Shown one piece after another: positions 15,734 through 21,516 of a stretch of DNA of 21,516 nt. The stretch is taken from positions 1-21,516 of the forward strand of contig JANWIU010000009.1 in assembly GCA_025449725.1 (NCBI GenBank), in the 5' to 3' direction. The notes beneath the pieces are model-generated. The model was not told where the DNA came from and searched no databases. It worked only from the letters and a program-made list of their open reading frames with translations. The stretch comes from Pseudobdellovibrio sp. (GTDB lineage Bacteria; Bdellovibrionota; Bdellovibrionia; Bdellovibrionales; Bdellovibrionaceae). Both the position numbers and the translations under genes were made by a program. Numbering within the stretch: position 1 is the first letter of the stretch; the number at the start of each line of letters is the position of its first letter.

Positions 15734-15758
15734 CCTCTTAATCTTGACAGACAAGAGG
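15734..15758. repeat. Inverted repeat in the glpX-pgsA divergent intergenic region
   Basis: CCTCTT (15734-15739) pairs with AAGAGG (15753-15758), and nested inside is TCTTG (15742-15746) with CAAGA (15752-15756) across a 5-base spacer; the two pairings are mutually exclusive in part. The sequence also contains a perfect TTGACA (15744-15749), but no acceptable -10 box lies 16-18 bases beyond it; the nearest AT-rich hexamer is about 22 bases away. It may be an operator for one or both divergent genes, or coincidence. Confidence 0.3.
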
Positions 15759-15784
15759 GATTCAAACAACACTTAATAGGACGC

Positions 15785-16327
15785 ATGAGCAAATTACCTC
15801 TATACTTAACAGCATCGCGAATTTTTTTAGTTGTTCCCACAGCGCTCTTTTTATACATGAATACTGACGTGGGGCGATGGTGCGCTGCCATCTGTTTTAT
15901 CATTGCGTCTGTTACTGATTATCTCGACGGCTACTACGCACGTAAACTTAATGCGGTTACTAATCTCGGAAAATTTTTTGATCCGGTTGCCGATAAAATT
16001 CTTGTTTCAAGCATCTTGATTTTGTTGCTCACGCGGTCCTTAGTTGACCCATGGATGGTTATTCTTTTTGTGTCACGGGACACGATTGTTGGAGGAGTCC
16101 GGGCAGTTGCCGCTGCTGATGGAGTTGTTATCTCTGCACAATCAGCAGGCAAGTGGAAGGCGGCGCTACAAATGATTGCAGTCCCTATGCTGCTTTTGAA
16201 CGATTTACATGCCCAGATTCCCAACCAAAGAATCGGATATGGACTTCTTTGGCTCAGTGTATTACTCAGTTTGAAAAGCGGATACGATTATTGCCAAGCT
16301 TATTTCACCGGCAGGAAAGTTCAGTAG
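15785..16327 (+). CDS. pgsA: CDP-alcohol phosphatidyltransferase, PgsA-type
   Basis: The membrane enzyme joins CDP-diacylglycerol to glycerol-3-phosphate, the committed step to phosphatidylglycerol. From this start it has 180 residues, the usual PgsA size. The full CDP-OH-P motif is present: D45, D48, G49, A52, R53, G62, D66 and D70. The rest is hydrophobic with several membrane segments. The frame is open from an ATG at 15704, but that start lacks a ribosome binding site and its extra 27 residues are polar and not family-like. The ATG at 15785 has AGGA three bases upstream and gives the canonical beginning (SKLPLYLTASRI). Other CDP-alcohol transferases share the motif, so the substrate call is by length and style. 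Confidence 0.9.
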   Translation: MSKLPLYLTASRIFLVVPTALFLYMNTDVGRWCAAICFIIASVTDYLDGYYARKLNAVTNLGKFFDPVADKILVSSILILLLTRSLVDPWMVILFVSRDTIVGGVRAVAAADGVVISAQSAGKWKAALQMIAVPMLLLNDLHAQIPNQRIGYGLLWLSVLLSLKSGYDYCQAYFTGRKVQ

Positions 16328-16332
16328 TAATT

Positions 16333-16473
16333 ATGTTGTTTTATATGCAGATGCGAAACTGGTTCTTGATATTCCTGGTCCTTACAATGGCCTATTTAGT
16401 TCACCAAAGAACCAACAGCGCAAAGCGATTTGCCCTGCGAACTCCCTCAACTTTAGCCTCTATCATCCGTTAA
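16333..16473 (+). CDS. Possible small single-pass membrane peptide
   Basis: A 46-codon frame follows the pgsA stop by five bases. Three ATGs (16333, 16345, 16351) can start it; from the last it has 40 residues with one hydrophobic stretch (WFLIFLVLTMAYLV) followed by a basic, Arg/Lys/Thr-rich tail, which suits a type I-like or inside-positive membrane peptide. No convincing ribosome binding site is seen. Its stop overlaps the stop of the convergent minus-strand gene by 4 bases (TTAA). I do not recognise it. Position and composition favour a real gene only modestly. Confidence 0.4.
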   Translation: MLFYMQMRNWFLIFLVLTMAYLVHQRTNSAKRFALRTPSTLASIIR

Positions 16474-16919
16474 TTTATTAAGAAGAAAAATTTTAGTTTG
16501 CCCCAAAAGCTATCGTCGTCAACCAGCTGTTCGCAATTTACAAAATTACGCAGCAACCTTGCATTATGATTGGTGTTCGCCTTTGAAAGGTTCCACGGCG
16601 GATACGGAAAATACGCCGCAATTACGCAATTGCCTTTAGCAACCGCAGCCCACTGCCGATCTTCTGAAGAAGCCATATAGATTTCACCGGATCTATTATC
16701 TTTAATACCTACTGAAAACGAAAAAACTTGTGGGTTAATCTGTTGCGTATTGCCTGTAACTACAGCGACACCGTTTATGTCGACTCTCTCAACCGCCACA
16801 ACTTCGCCAACTACCCGTCGCTTGAAAACAAAGGCGTAGTTTGCCCCGAAGATCCAAACAAACAGGAATACGACCAGAACGATGACGGTGACTTTTTTCA
16901 GAAAATTTAAAAACTTCAT
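16470..16919 (-). CDS. Hypothetical membrane-anchored protein
   Basis: The frame reaches a TTG at 16925, but the ATG at 16917-16919 is the likelier start, giving 149 residues. The basic N-terminus (KFLNFLKK) is followed by one hydrophobic segment (about 10-30) and then a soluble domain of about 120 residues with alternating beta strands (VVGEVVAVERV, VFSFSVGIKD), two cysteines and no catalytic motif that I recognise. The layout suggests an inner-membrane anchor with a periplasmic beta domain. It is convergent with the pgsA side and divergent from rny. Function unknown. Confidence 0.75.
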   Translation of the reverse strand: MKFLNFLKKVTVIVLVVFLFVWIFGANYAFVFKRRVVGEVVAVERVDINGVAVVTGNTQQINPQVFSFSVGIKDNRSGEIYMASSEDRQWAAVAKGNCVIAAYFPYPPWNLSKANTNHNARLLRNFVNCEQLVDDDSFWGKLKFFFLIN

Positions 16920-16933
16920 GCTCAACTTATGTA

Positions 16934-16962
16934 TTAAAAGCCTCTTACTTGCACCTTATAAC
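16934..16962 (+). promoter_or_regulatory. Sigma70-like promoter for rny
   Basis: TTAAAA (16934-16939) and TATAAC (16957-16962) are separated by exactly 17 bases and match four and five of six positions of the -35 and -10 consensus. Transcription would begin near 16969, giving a 5' leader of about 50 bases before the rny start. The -10 lies on a TTATAA palindrome (16956-16961), which also presents TATAAG on the minus strand toward the divergent gene; that side has no clear -35 box. Confidence 0.45.
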
Positions 16963-17003
16963 GCACGCTGTTTTTCATCGTTTCCTTGAATCATTGAACG
17001 CCC

Positions 17004-17008
17004 GGAGG
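17004..17008 (+). promoter_or_regulatory. Ribosome binding site that selects the rny TTG start
   Basis: GGAGG lies nine bases before TTG (17018-17020) and fifteen before the in-frame ATG (17024). The spacing favours the TTG, with the ATG only two codons later as an alternative. Confidence 0.7.
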
Positions 17009-17017
17009 ATAAACTGT

Positions 17018-18646
17018 TTGAATATGAATTTTTCTTTATATGCGATGTATTTTGTTGTTGGACTTGTTGCCGGTTCCGGTTTGCTTTTTCTGCTATTTTT
17101 GCTTGTTCGTAATCAAATTTTAAAGGAAGCCCAAGAAGAAGCTCAGGAAATTTTGGCAGAAGCAAAAGCAAAGTTCGATGAGGAAGAGCAAGATCGCCTG
17201 GAAAGAGTTCAGGAAATTGAAGTTGAAGCTTGGTCCAACGTTGAAGAAGCTCACATGGCGATGGAAGCTAAATGTGAGGATCTTGAACTTCAAGTCGGTC
17301 ATAAAAAAACTTTGTCTGAAGAAAAATATAAAACACTGCGCGCTTCCTTAATGTTGAAAGAAACTGAACTGCGGGAAAGCTCAATAAAGCTGAGCTCACT
17401 TCAAGCCGAAATAACTAAGCACACTGATGCCAAGAAGAAACTTGAAGATCAGCTGAAAACAGAGCTGCTCGAAAAAACCCAAGCGGTGGAAGAAGAAGTC
17501 GTATCAGATTTAAAATTCCGCCTTATTGAAAACGCGACACAGGACTTCAAAAAGAACGCGGATCTGACGGAAGAAGAAATAAAAGAGTTTTCAGAACAAC
17601 GGGCTAAGAAAATTATCGCACTCTGTATTGAGCGCTTTCAAAAAGAAATGAGCACTGAACGCGGAATAGCGGCCAGCTACTTTCCAACTGAAGAAGCCCG
17701 GCAGGTTTTTTGTCAGAATTTAAAAGAAAACATTGAAACGATTCAAAGCATTTCCGGATGTGATATCTATATTGACGAAACCCCAACTCCTGAAAGATGG
17801 GATAATATTCAGATCGTTGGCTATGATCCCGTAAGAAGAGAATTAACTCGAAGAATTTTTGACCGTATTTTCAGGGATATTGAAAAACATAAACGTAAAA
17901 TCGTTCCGCAAGAGCTTAAAAAAGTTTGCGAAAATATTAAGACTGAGTTGCTGAATCAAATCAAACGCGATGGCGACATCATTTGTAAGGAATTGGGCCT
18001 GCAAAACATTAATCCTGAGATTCGTCAGGTAATGGGTTCGCTGCGCTTCCGTTACTCGTATACCCAAAATCAGTATTTTCACTGTGGTGAAGTGGGCTGG
18101 TTTGCCAGTTTACTTTCTGCTGAAATTGGCGGAGAAATCAAAAAATCAAAACGTGCCGGCATGCTTCATGACTTGGGCAAGGCGCTGGATCATGAATTGG
18201 ATGGAAGCCATGCTGTCATTGGTGCGGATTTCATTTCAACTCGTGGAGAGGCTGAAGATGTGATTTACGCCGTAAGGGCGCATCACCATGATGTCGCTCC
18301 AACAAACTATATGGATTTTTTAGTTATTGCGGCTGATGCGATCTCCGGTGGCCGCCCGGGCGCACGTCGAAGTACGGTGGAAACCTATACTCAAAAGGTA
18401 TCCGGCCTTCAGGAAATCTCAAAACGGTACAATGGCGTTACCGATGTGTTTGTCTTAAATGGTGGAAGAGAGTGTCGTGTACTGGTCAACTCTAAAGTAG
18501 TTGATGATAATAATGCTCTCAAAATCGCACAACAAATTGCCAAGACAATTGAAGATGAAATGCAGTATCCTGGACAAATTAAAGTTGTCGTCGTACGTGA
18601 ATCTATAACCTCAGAAAGCACCCAAGGGAGAAGCAAAGACCGATGA
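17018..18646 (+). CDS. rny: Ribonuclease Y with a degenerate KH GxxG loop
   Basis: The 542-residue membrane endoribonuclease has one N-terminal membrane segment (about 9-30), a long charged coiled coil (about 32-165), a KH domain (about 218-285) and an HD domain (about 350-450). The HD residues are intact: H384-D385 within MLHDLGKALDHE, AHHHD (421-425) and DAISGGRPGAR (440-450). In the KH domain the family GREG loop aligns without gaps to QNLK (233-236), so both glycines are lost, although the NI.T...SG.DIYIDETP part is kept. RNase Y starts mRNA decay in many bacteria; HD chemistry should work but RNA binding through KH may differ. An earlier in-frame TTG (16949) is rejected because it precedes the predicted promoter. 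Confidence 0.95.
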   Translation: MNMNFSLYAMYFVVGLVAGSGLLFLLFLLVRNQILKEAQEEAQEILAEAKAKFDEEEQDRLERVQEIEVEAWSNVEEAHMAMEAKCEDLELQVGHKKTLSEEKYKTLRASLMLKETELRESSIKLSSLQAEITKHTDAKKKLEDQLKTELLEKTQAVEEEVVSDLKFRLIENATQDFKKNADLTEEEIKEFSEQRAKKIIALCIERFQKEMSTERGIAASYFPTEEARQVFCQNLKENIETIQSISGCDIYIDETPTPERWDNIQIVGYDPVRRELTRRIFDRIFRDIEKHKRKIVPQELKKVCENIKTELLNQIKRDGDIICKELGLQNINPEIRQVMGSLRFRYSYTQNQYFHCGEVGWFASLLSAEIGGEIKKSKRAGMLHDLGKALDHELDGSHAVIGADFISTRGEAEDVIYAVRAHHHDVAPTNYMDFLVIAADAISGGRPGARRSTVETYTQKVSGLQEISKRYNGVTDVFVLNGGRECRVLVNSKVVDDNNALKIAQQIAKTIEDEMQYPGQIKVVVVRESITSESTQGRSKDR

Positions 18647-19677
18647 TTCAAAGCTTATCATGCGGAATTGTCATCTACGATGAAGTAAAAGAGATACAGT
18701 GTCTCCTGCCAAAGCTTAAAATTGAACTTGCCGCATACGATGTTGAGTGGATTTTCGTACTCAATCACGAACAGGATGAAATCAGAGGCTGGATCAGAAC
18801 CTGGCTTCAATCACAAATTACAAATTGTAAATGTCTTGAAAATCCAAGTAACAATCTTGGATTCGCCAGACAACTCCTACTTGAAAACAGCACGAATCAG
18901 TACATTTATCTTACTGACCCCGATATCGATCTGGTTCCCGGAAATTTGAAAAAATTAATTCAGCTAGCTAACAACGAAATTATTAATGATTCAAAATCAA
19001 ATTTCTTAGGTTACAGCGGTACCGTTACCCACCGATCTGAAAATTACTTTATTCAGGACACTTTTGATTTTATGGCGCAGGTTTCAAAACTGATTCCATT
19101 CGCCTTTCAAATTCAAACTCACAAATACATGGTGCCGGTTGATCATATTCCGGCCTGTCATTTACTTTTAGATAAAAATTTAGCGATTAAAATTGGCGGA
19201 TTCTCGTCAGCACTAAAAAAGTATGGCGAAGATTTAGATTTTACCCACCGCGCGTACAATGAAGATTTGCGCTTTGTCTTTTTACCATCAGCCCAGGTCT
19301 TCCACTGGCAAAATCTAAGTTTAGCAAAATGGTTTTTTAAAATTTTTAACATGGGACGCATCCAGGTACCCGTACAAAAAATGAATTTCAAAAAAGGCCT
19401 TCGATACTATAGGTTATTGCCTCTTACTTTATTATTGGTGTTGATTCTGATCGGCATTGTTTATCCGAATTTACTCATCATGATGTTGGTCATCGTTTGC
19501 GCGATTTCGGCATTTAGTCTGGGCTTTTTAGGATTCTGTATGACTTTTATTGCTTATTCTTCGGGAGAGCTTTTTGAAATGCTTTTGCCCCTTTTTGAAT
19601 ACAAAAGTGAAGAAGAATTAAAGGCATTAAACGCAAATCTAAAAACTCAATTTTTCGAATCCAATAGAAAATCCTAG
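18643..19677 (+). CDS. Family-2-like (GT-A) glycosyltransferase with a membrane C-terminus
   Basis: The 344-residue protein begins with an ATG overlapping the rny stop by 4 bases. NNLGFA (70-75) and the acidic DPDID (92-96) match the nucleotide-sugar and metal site of family-2 enzymes. GGF (185-187) with GEDLDF (195-200) matches the acceptor and catalytic base region of rhamnosyltransferase-like members. Two hydrophobic segments follow (about 259-275 and 277-305), then an acidic-basic tail. The sugar and acceptor cannot be told; cell-envelope polysaccharide is likely from context. Its last 131 bases overlap the convergent gene at 19547-20278. Confidence 0.85.
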   Translation: MIQSLSCGIVIYDEVKEIQCLLPKLKIELAAYDVEWIFVLNHEQDEIRGWIRTWLQSQITNCKCLENPSNNLGFARQLLLENSTNQYIYLTDPDIDLVPGNLKKLIQLANNEIINDSKSNFLGYSGTVTHRSENYFIQDTFDFMAQVSKLIPFAFQIQTHKYMVPVDHIPACHLLLDKNLAIKIGGFSSALKKYGEDLDFTHRAYNEDLRFVFLPSAQVFHWQNLSLAKWFFKIFNMGRIQVPVQKMNFKKGLRYYRLLPLTLLLVLILIGIVYPNLLIMMLVIVCAISAFSLGFLGFCMTFIAYSSGELFEMLLPLFEYKSEEELKALNANLKTQFFESNRKS

Positions 19678-20278
19678 AGGATTCATTTTTTTTAAAATAA
19701 ATCTCATCGTTGCGACCGTGCAGAAAAGCTCTTCTTACGAAGTGGCCAAACTTTTTGCTTGTGTAATGAATAGCTTTTAACTCTTTTGAAAAATGGAACT
19801 GATATCCTGCTTTTCGCAGGTGCTGAGCCAAAAGCTTATCTTCCGCGCCCCAAAACTTTACTTGCGGAACCGGCACAGGGGAAGTCGCTGCAATTAAAAA
19901 AAATCCACCCAGTAAACAAGGCTCTTCGCCTGGCCCCTCATAAGACTGTTCCACCCACGTATTGGCAATTTTGTTATGTGCCTTCTGCAATGAATTTGCT
20001 TTTTCGGGGTTTTCGTAGACTCCGGCGTAAACCGCAGATTTATTCGGCGAATCCTTTGCGATGCTGAGTATTTTCGATCGGGTTTTTGAGTTCGGAACAC
20101 AGTCATGATCCAGAAACAAAAGCCAGAAATTTAAGTTCTCATTAATAAGCTGTTCTCTGGTTTTTGTATTTGAATTGCCGAAAACGAGAGTTTCTTCAGA
20201 AAAGCCGTTTTTTCGCAGCAGACTCTTTTGATTTTCGAATTCGTTTTCTTGACTGCAATATAAAATAATTTTCAACAT
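19547..20278 (-). CDS. Short family-2-like glycosyltransferase
   Basis: The 243-residue protein has a GT-A-like order of motifs: DHD (57-59) for metal and sugar nucleotide, GGFF (124-127), and GAEDK (144-148) at the catalytic-base position. The final part (about 213-228) is hydrophobic and the tail is lysine-rich. The N-terminus is short compared with common family-2 enzymes. It follows the upstream glycosyltransferase by a one-base overlap (TGATG), so they are co-transcribed. The 3' end overlaps the opposing gene by 131 bases; the DHD, GGFF and GAEDK motifs lie outside the overlap. Specificity unknown. Confidence 0.8.
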   Translation of the reverse strand: MLKIILYCSQENEFENQKSLLRKNGFSEETLVFGNSNTKTREQLINENLNFWLLFLDHDCVPNSKTRSKILSIAKDSPNKSAVYAGVYENPEKANSLQKAHNKIANTWVEQSYEGPGEEPCLLGGFFLIAATSPVPVPQVKFWGAEDKLLAQHLRKAGYQFHFSKELKAIHYTSKKFGHFVRRAFLHGRNDEIYFKKNESSRIFYWIRKIEFLDLRLMPLILLHFCIQKGAKAFQKALPKNKQ

Positions 20279-21003
20279 CAGAGTTTTTTAAATACTCCGG
20301 CTTTTACGGCAACCCATAAAAAGGCAATACCGTCACGAACGACAGAAAGCTTGGAATACCCCACGCGCTTTCTGTAACTAATGGGAAGCTCGCCCACCTT
20401 CCATTTGTTCAGTAACGCATAGCTGGTCAATTGAATAGAAAATGCGAGGTCATTTTTTTCCAGCTTCAAAATTGAGTTTGCCAACTCCGATTTGAAGACT
20501 CGCATTCCACTGCAAACATCAGACAAGTTTGAACGCATTAAAGCTTTTAGAATGACAACGTAAAGTTTATTGCCCGATTTTCTAATAATATCGATTTCAG
20601 AATCTTCATGTAATCTGGCACCGTAAATGAGGTCGAGTTTTTTCTCTTCCAGCTCTGTCAGCAACTTAAAAAGTGCTGCCATGGGATAAGTATTATCAAA
20701 ATCCAGGAACGAAATAAATTGATGTTCTCTGGCCTTTTCAAAACCGTGTTTTAGAGCAGCCCCGTAGCCCTGAATTTTACAACTGAGAATCTGGACCATT
20801 TCAAATTTACCGGACAACTGCGCCAGTTTTTCTGCCGTTCGGTCGGTCGAGTTATTTTCGACAATATAGAATTTGATTTCCAACTGGGGGTAATAAACAG
20901 ACGCCATAGCTATAAATTGAGACAGCTCCGCTTCGAAGTTGGCAACGTTATGCTCTTCATTAAAACAAGGTACCACGATGCCAAGGCTGGTCTTTTGCGT
21001 CAT
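20278..21003 (-). CDS. Family-2 glycosyltransferase, DPM1 / GtrB-like
   Basis: The 241-residue enzyme has VPCFNEE (11-17), ENNSTDRT (49-56), the DxD-type DFDNTYP (101-107), SGMRVF (165-170) and YRKRVGYSKL (210-219). This set is typical of polyprenyl-phosphate sugar transferases such as DPM1 and GtrB, which load a sugar onto a lipid carrier. It lacks the C-terminal membrane helices of GtrB apart from a mildly hydrophobic end, so it resembles the DPM1 form. Its ATG lies only 20 bases from the divergent ATG at 21024. The other two glycosyltransferases could use its product, by inference. Confidence 0.88.
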   Translation of the reverse strand: MTQKTSLGIVVPCFNEEHNVANFEAELSQFIAMASVYYPQLEIKFYIVENNSTDRTAEKLAQLSGKFEMVQILSCKIQGYGAALKHGFEKAREHQFISFLDFDNTYPMAALFKLLTELEEKKLDLIYGARLHEDSEIDIIRKSGNKLYVVILKALMRSNLSDVCSGMRVFKSELANSILKLEKNDLAFSIQLTSYALLNKWKVGELPISYRKRVGYSKLSVVRDGIAFLWVAVKAGVFKKL

Positions 21004-21006
21004 CTC

Positions 21007-21015
21007 TGCTACAAT
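21007..21015 (+). promoter_or_regulatory. Possible extended -10 element for the gene at 21024
   Basis: TGCTACAAT contains TACAAT (21010-21015), one mismatch from the consensus, preceded by the TG of an extended -10. No -35 box sits at the expected distance. If used, transcription would start at about 21022, so the mRNA would be almost leaderless. It lies partly inside the start of the divergent glycosyltransferase. Confidence 0.3.
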
Positions 21016-21023
21016 AAACTTTT

Positions 21024-21516
21024 ATGAACATGAAGTCCAGTTACAACTCCTTTTACCGGTATCAGATAGCGCTAGCAGAAGACATCCGATCTGATGTCCT
21101 GGCCCGCCGAAAGCGAAAGGCCTCACACAACAATAAGACTTCATTCTTTTTTGATATTTCCGGTTACGATTTAGCAACTGAACAAGTTCATTCTTTTTTA
21201 AAGCAAAATTTAGCAGCAGACGACTTGGTTTTTCTTTCGTTGCCAAAATATGCTTTGGCGAATCTTCTGGTAGGGCACGAACCACTGTTTTTTGTAGTCA
21301 CAAATGAAGAGGATTACAAACAGGCCGTTTCTGCCCGGGGCTCTGCAAAGCAAAACTTTATCTTTTCACCGCTAACAGATAAAAACCTGAAATCTTTGGT
21401 TCAAATCTACCAGGAAAGCAAAGATGCAACTATTTTTTGGAGATTTTTCCCTTACGATTCTTCTTTGTTACACAGTTTAACTCTTGCAGAAATTAACTCC
21501 TATAACATTAAGTTTC
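21024..21516 (+). CDS. Unrecognised protein, 5' part, cut by the window edge
   Basis: The frame is open from the ATG at 21024 (a second ATG at 21030) to the edge: 164 codons plus one base, with no stop. The protein is soluble in appearance, with a basic patch (ARRKRK, about 27-32), then an alternating alpha/beta layout (strands FFFDIS, LVFLSL, LFFVVT). That layout could be a Rossmann-like or nucleotide-binding fold, but no glycine loop or catalytic motif is visible. The neighbours suggest a cell-envelope role, which is inference. I do not recognise the family. Confidence 0.7.
   Translation, partial: MNMKSSYNSFYRYQIALAEDIRSDVLARRKRKASHNNKTSFFFDISGYDLATEQVHSFLKQNLAADDLVFLSLPKYALANLLVGHEPLFFVVTNEEDYKQAVSARGSAKQNFIFSPLTDKNLKSLVQIYQESKDATIFWRFFPYDSSLLHSLTLAEINSYNIKF

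Noticed and set aside
15704..15784. Longer pgsA starting at ATG 15704
   Set aside because: No ribosome binding site on the plus strand, a polar 27-residue extension not typical of PgsA, and it would cover the divergent promoter region.
16949..17017. Upstream extension of rny to a TTG at 16949
   Set aside because: It would place the start before the predicted -10 box, has no ribosome binding site, and gives an N-terminus unlike the family, whereas GGAGG precedes 17018.
21022..21285. 87-codon minus-strand ORF opposite the edge gene
   Set aside because: It shadows the plus-strand frame that stays open to the edge and has no recognisable motif.
1..21516. CRISPR arrays, tRNA or rRNA genes, insertion sequences, toxin-antitoxin or phage genes
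   Set aside because: By eye I found no regularly spaced repeats, cloverleaf-like segments, transposase or integrase motifs, or terminal inverted repeats; a tRNAscan or repeat search was not possible here.

Overview
The window is a gene-dense stretch of bacterial chromosome, visually AT-leaning, with almost no intergenic space and no rRNA, tRNA, insertion sequence, prophage or CRISPR array that I can see. A diadenylate cyclase module (cdaA-cdaR-glmM), RNase Y, class II FBPase (GlpX) and MtaB occur together, and the small proteins have a Gram-negative, deltaproteobacteria-like character. This points to the Bdellovibrionota, perhaps a lower-GC Bdellovibrio or Pseudobdellovibrio relative. That assignment is inference from gene content and protein style, not from any search.

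Region 1 (1-5641, minus strand) is one operon read right to left: cysteine desulfurase, mnmA, mtaB, rnc, era, der (der runs off the left edge). Every junction overlaps, by 17, 19, 4, 11 and 14 bases. It couples sulfur mobilisation and tRNA thiolation to double-strand RNA processing and ribosome-assembly GTPases. A mostly non-coding gap (5642-5972) follows, with one doubtful small secreted-peptide ORF, then a plus-strand protein of unknown function with a GAF-like C-terminus (5973-6995).

Region 2 (6992-15691, minus strand) is a second, very compact run of eleven genes: glpX, an eight-cysteine small protein, an SRPBCC protein, a 102-residue hypothetical, tilS, ftsH, cdaA, cdaR, glmM, pdxJ, tsaE. 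No gap exceeds 24 bases. It contains the c-di-AMP synthase, its membrane partner and phosphoglucosamine mutase, next to the FtsH protease. With region 1 it gives four tRNA anticodon-loop modification functions (MnmA, TilS, TsaE, MtaB) within about 12 kb.

Region 3 (15692-18646) has pgsA divergent from glpX, a possible 46-residue membrane peptide, a membrane-anchored hypothetical on the minus strand, and RNase Y on the plus strand with a strong ribosome binding site in front of a TTG start.

Region 4 (18643-21516) is an envelope-sugar neighbourhood. A family-2-like glycosyltransferase overlaps RNase Y by 4 bases, two more glycosyltransferases lie on the minus strand (the first overlapping tail-to-tail by 131 bases), and an unrecognised plus-strand gene is cut by the right edge.

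Most of the window is housekeeping. I do not see a clear new defence or mobile system. The best anomalies are an RNase Y whose KH domain has lost its GxxG loop, an RNase III with Ser in place of a conserved metal-binding Asp, the long glpX-to-tsaE operon built around c-di-AMP, and several unrecognised small proteins.
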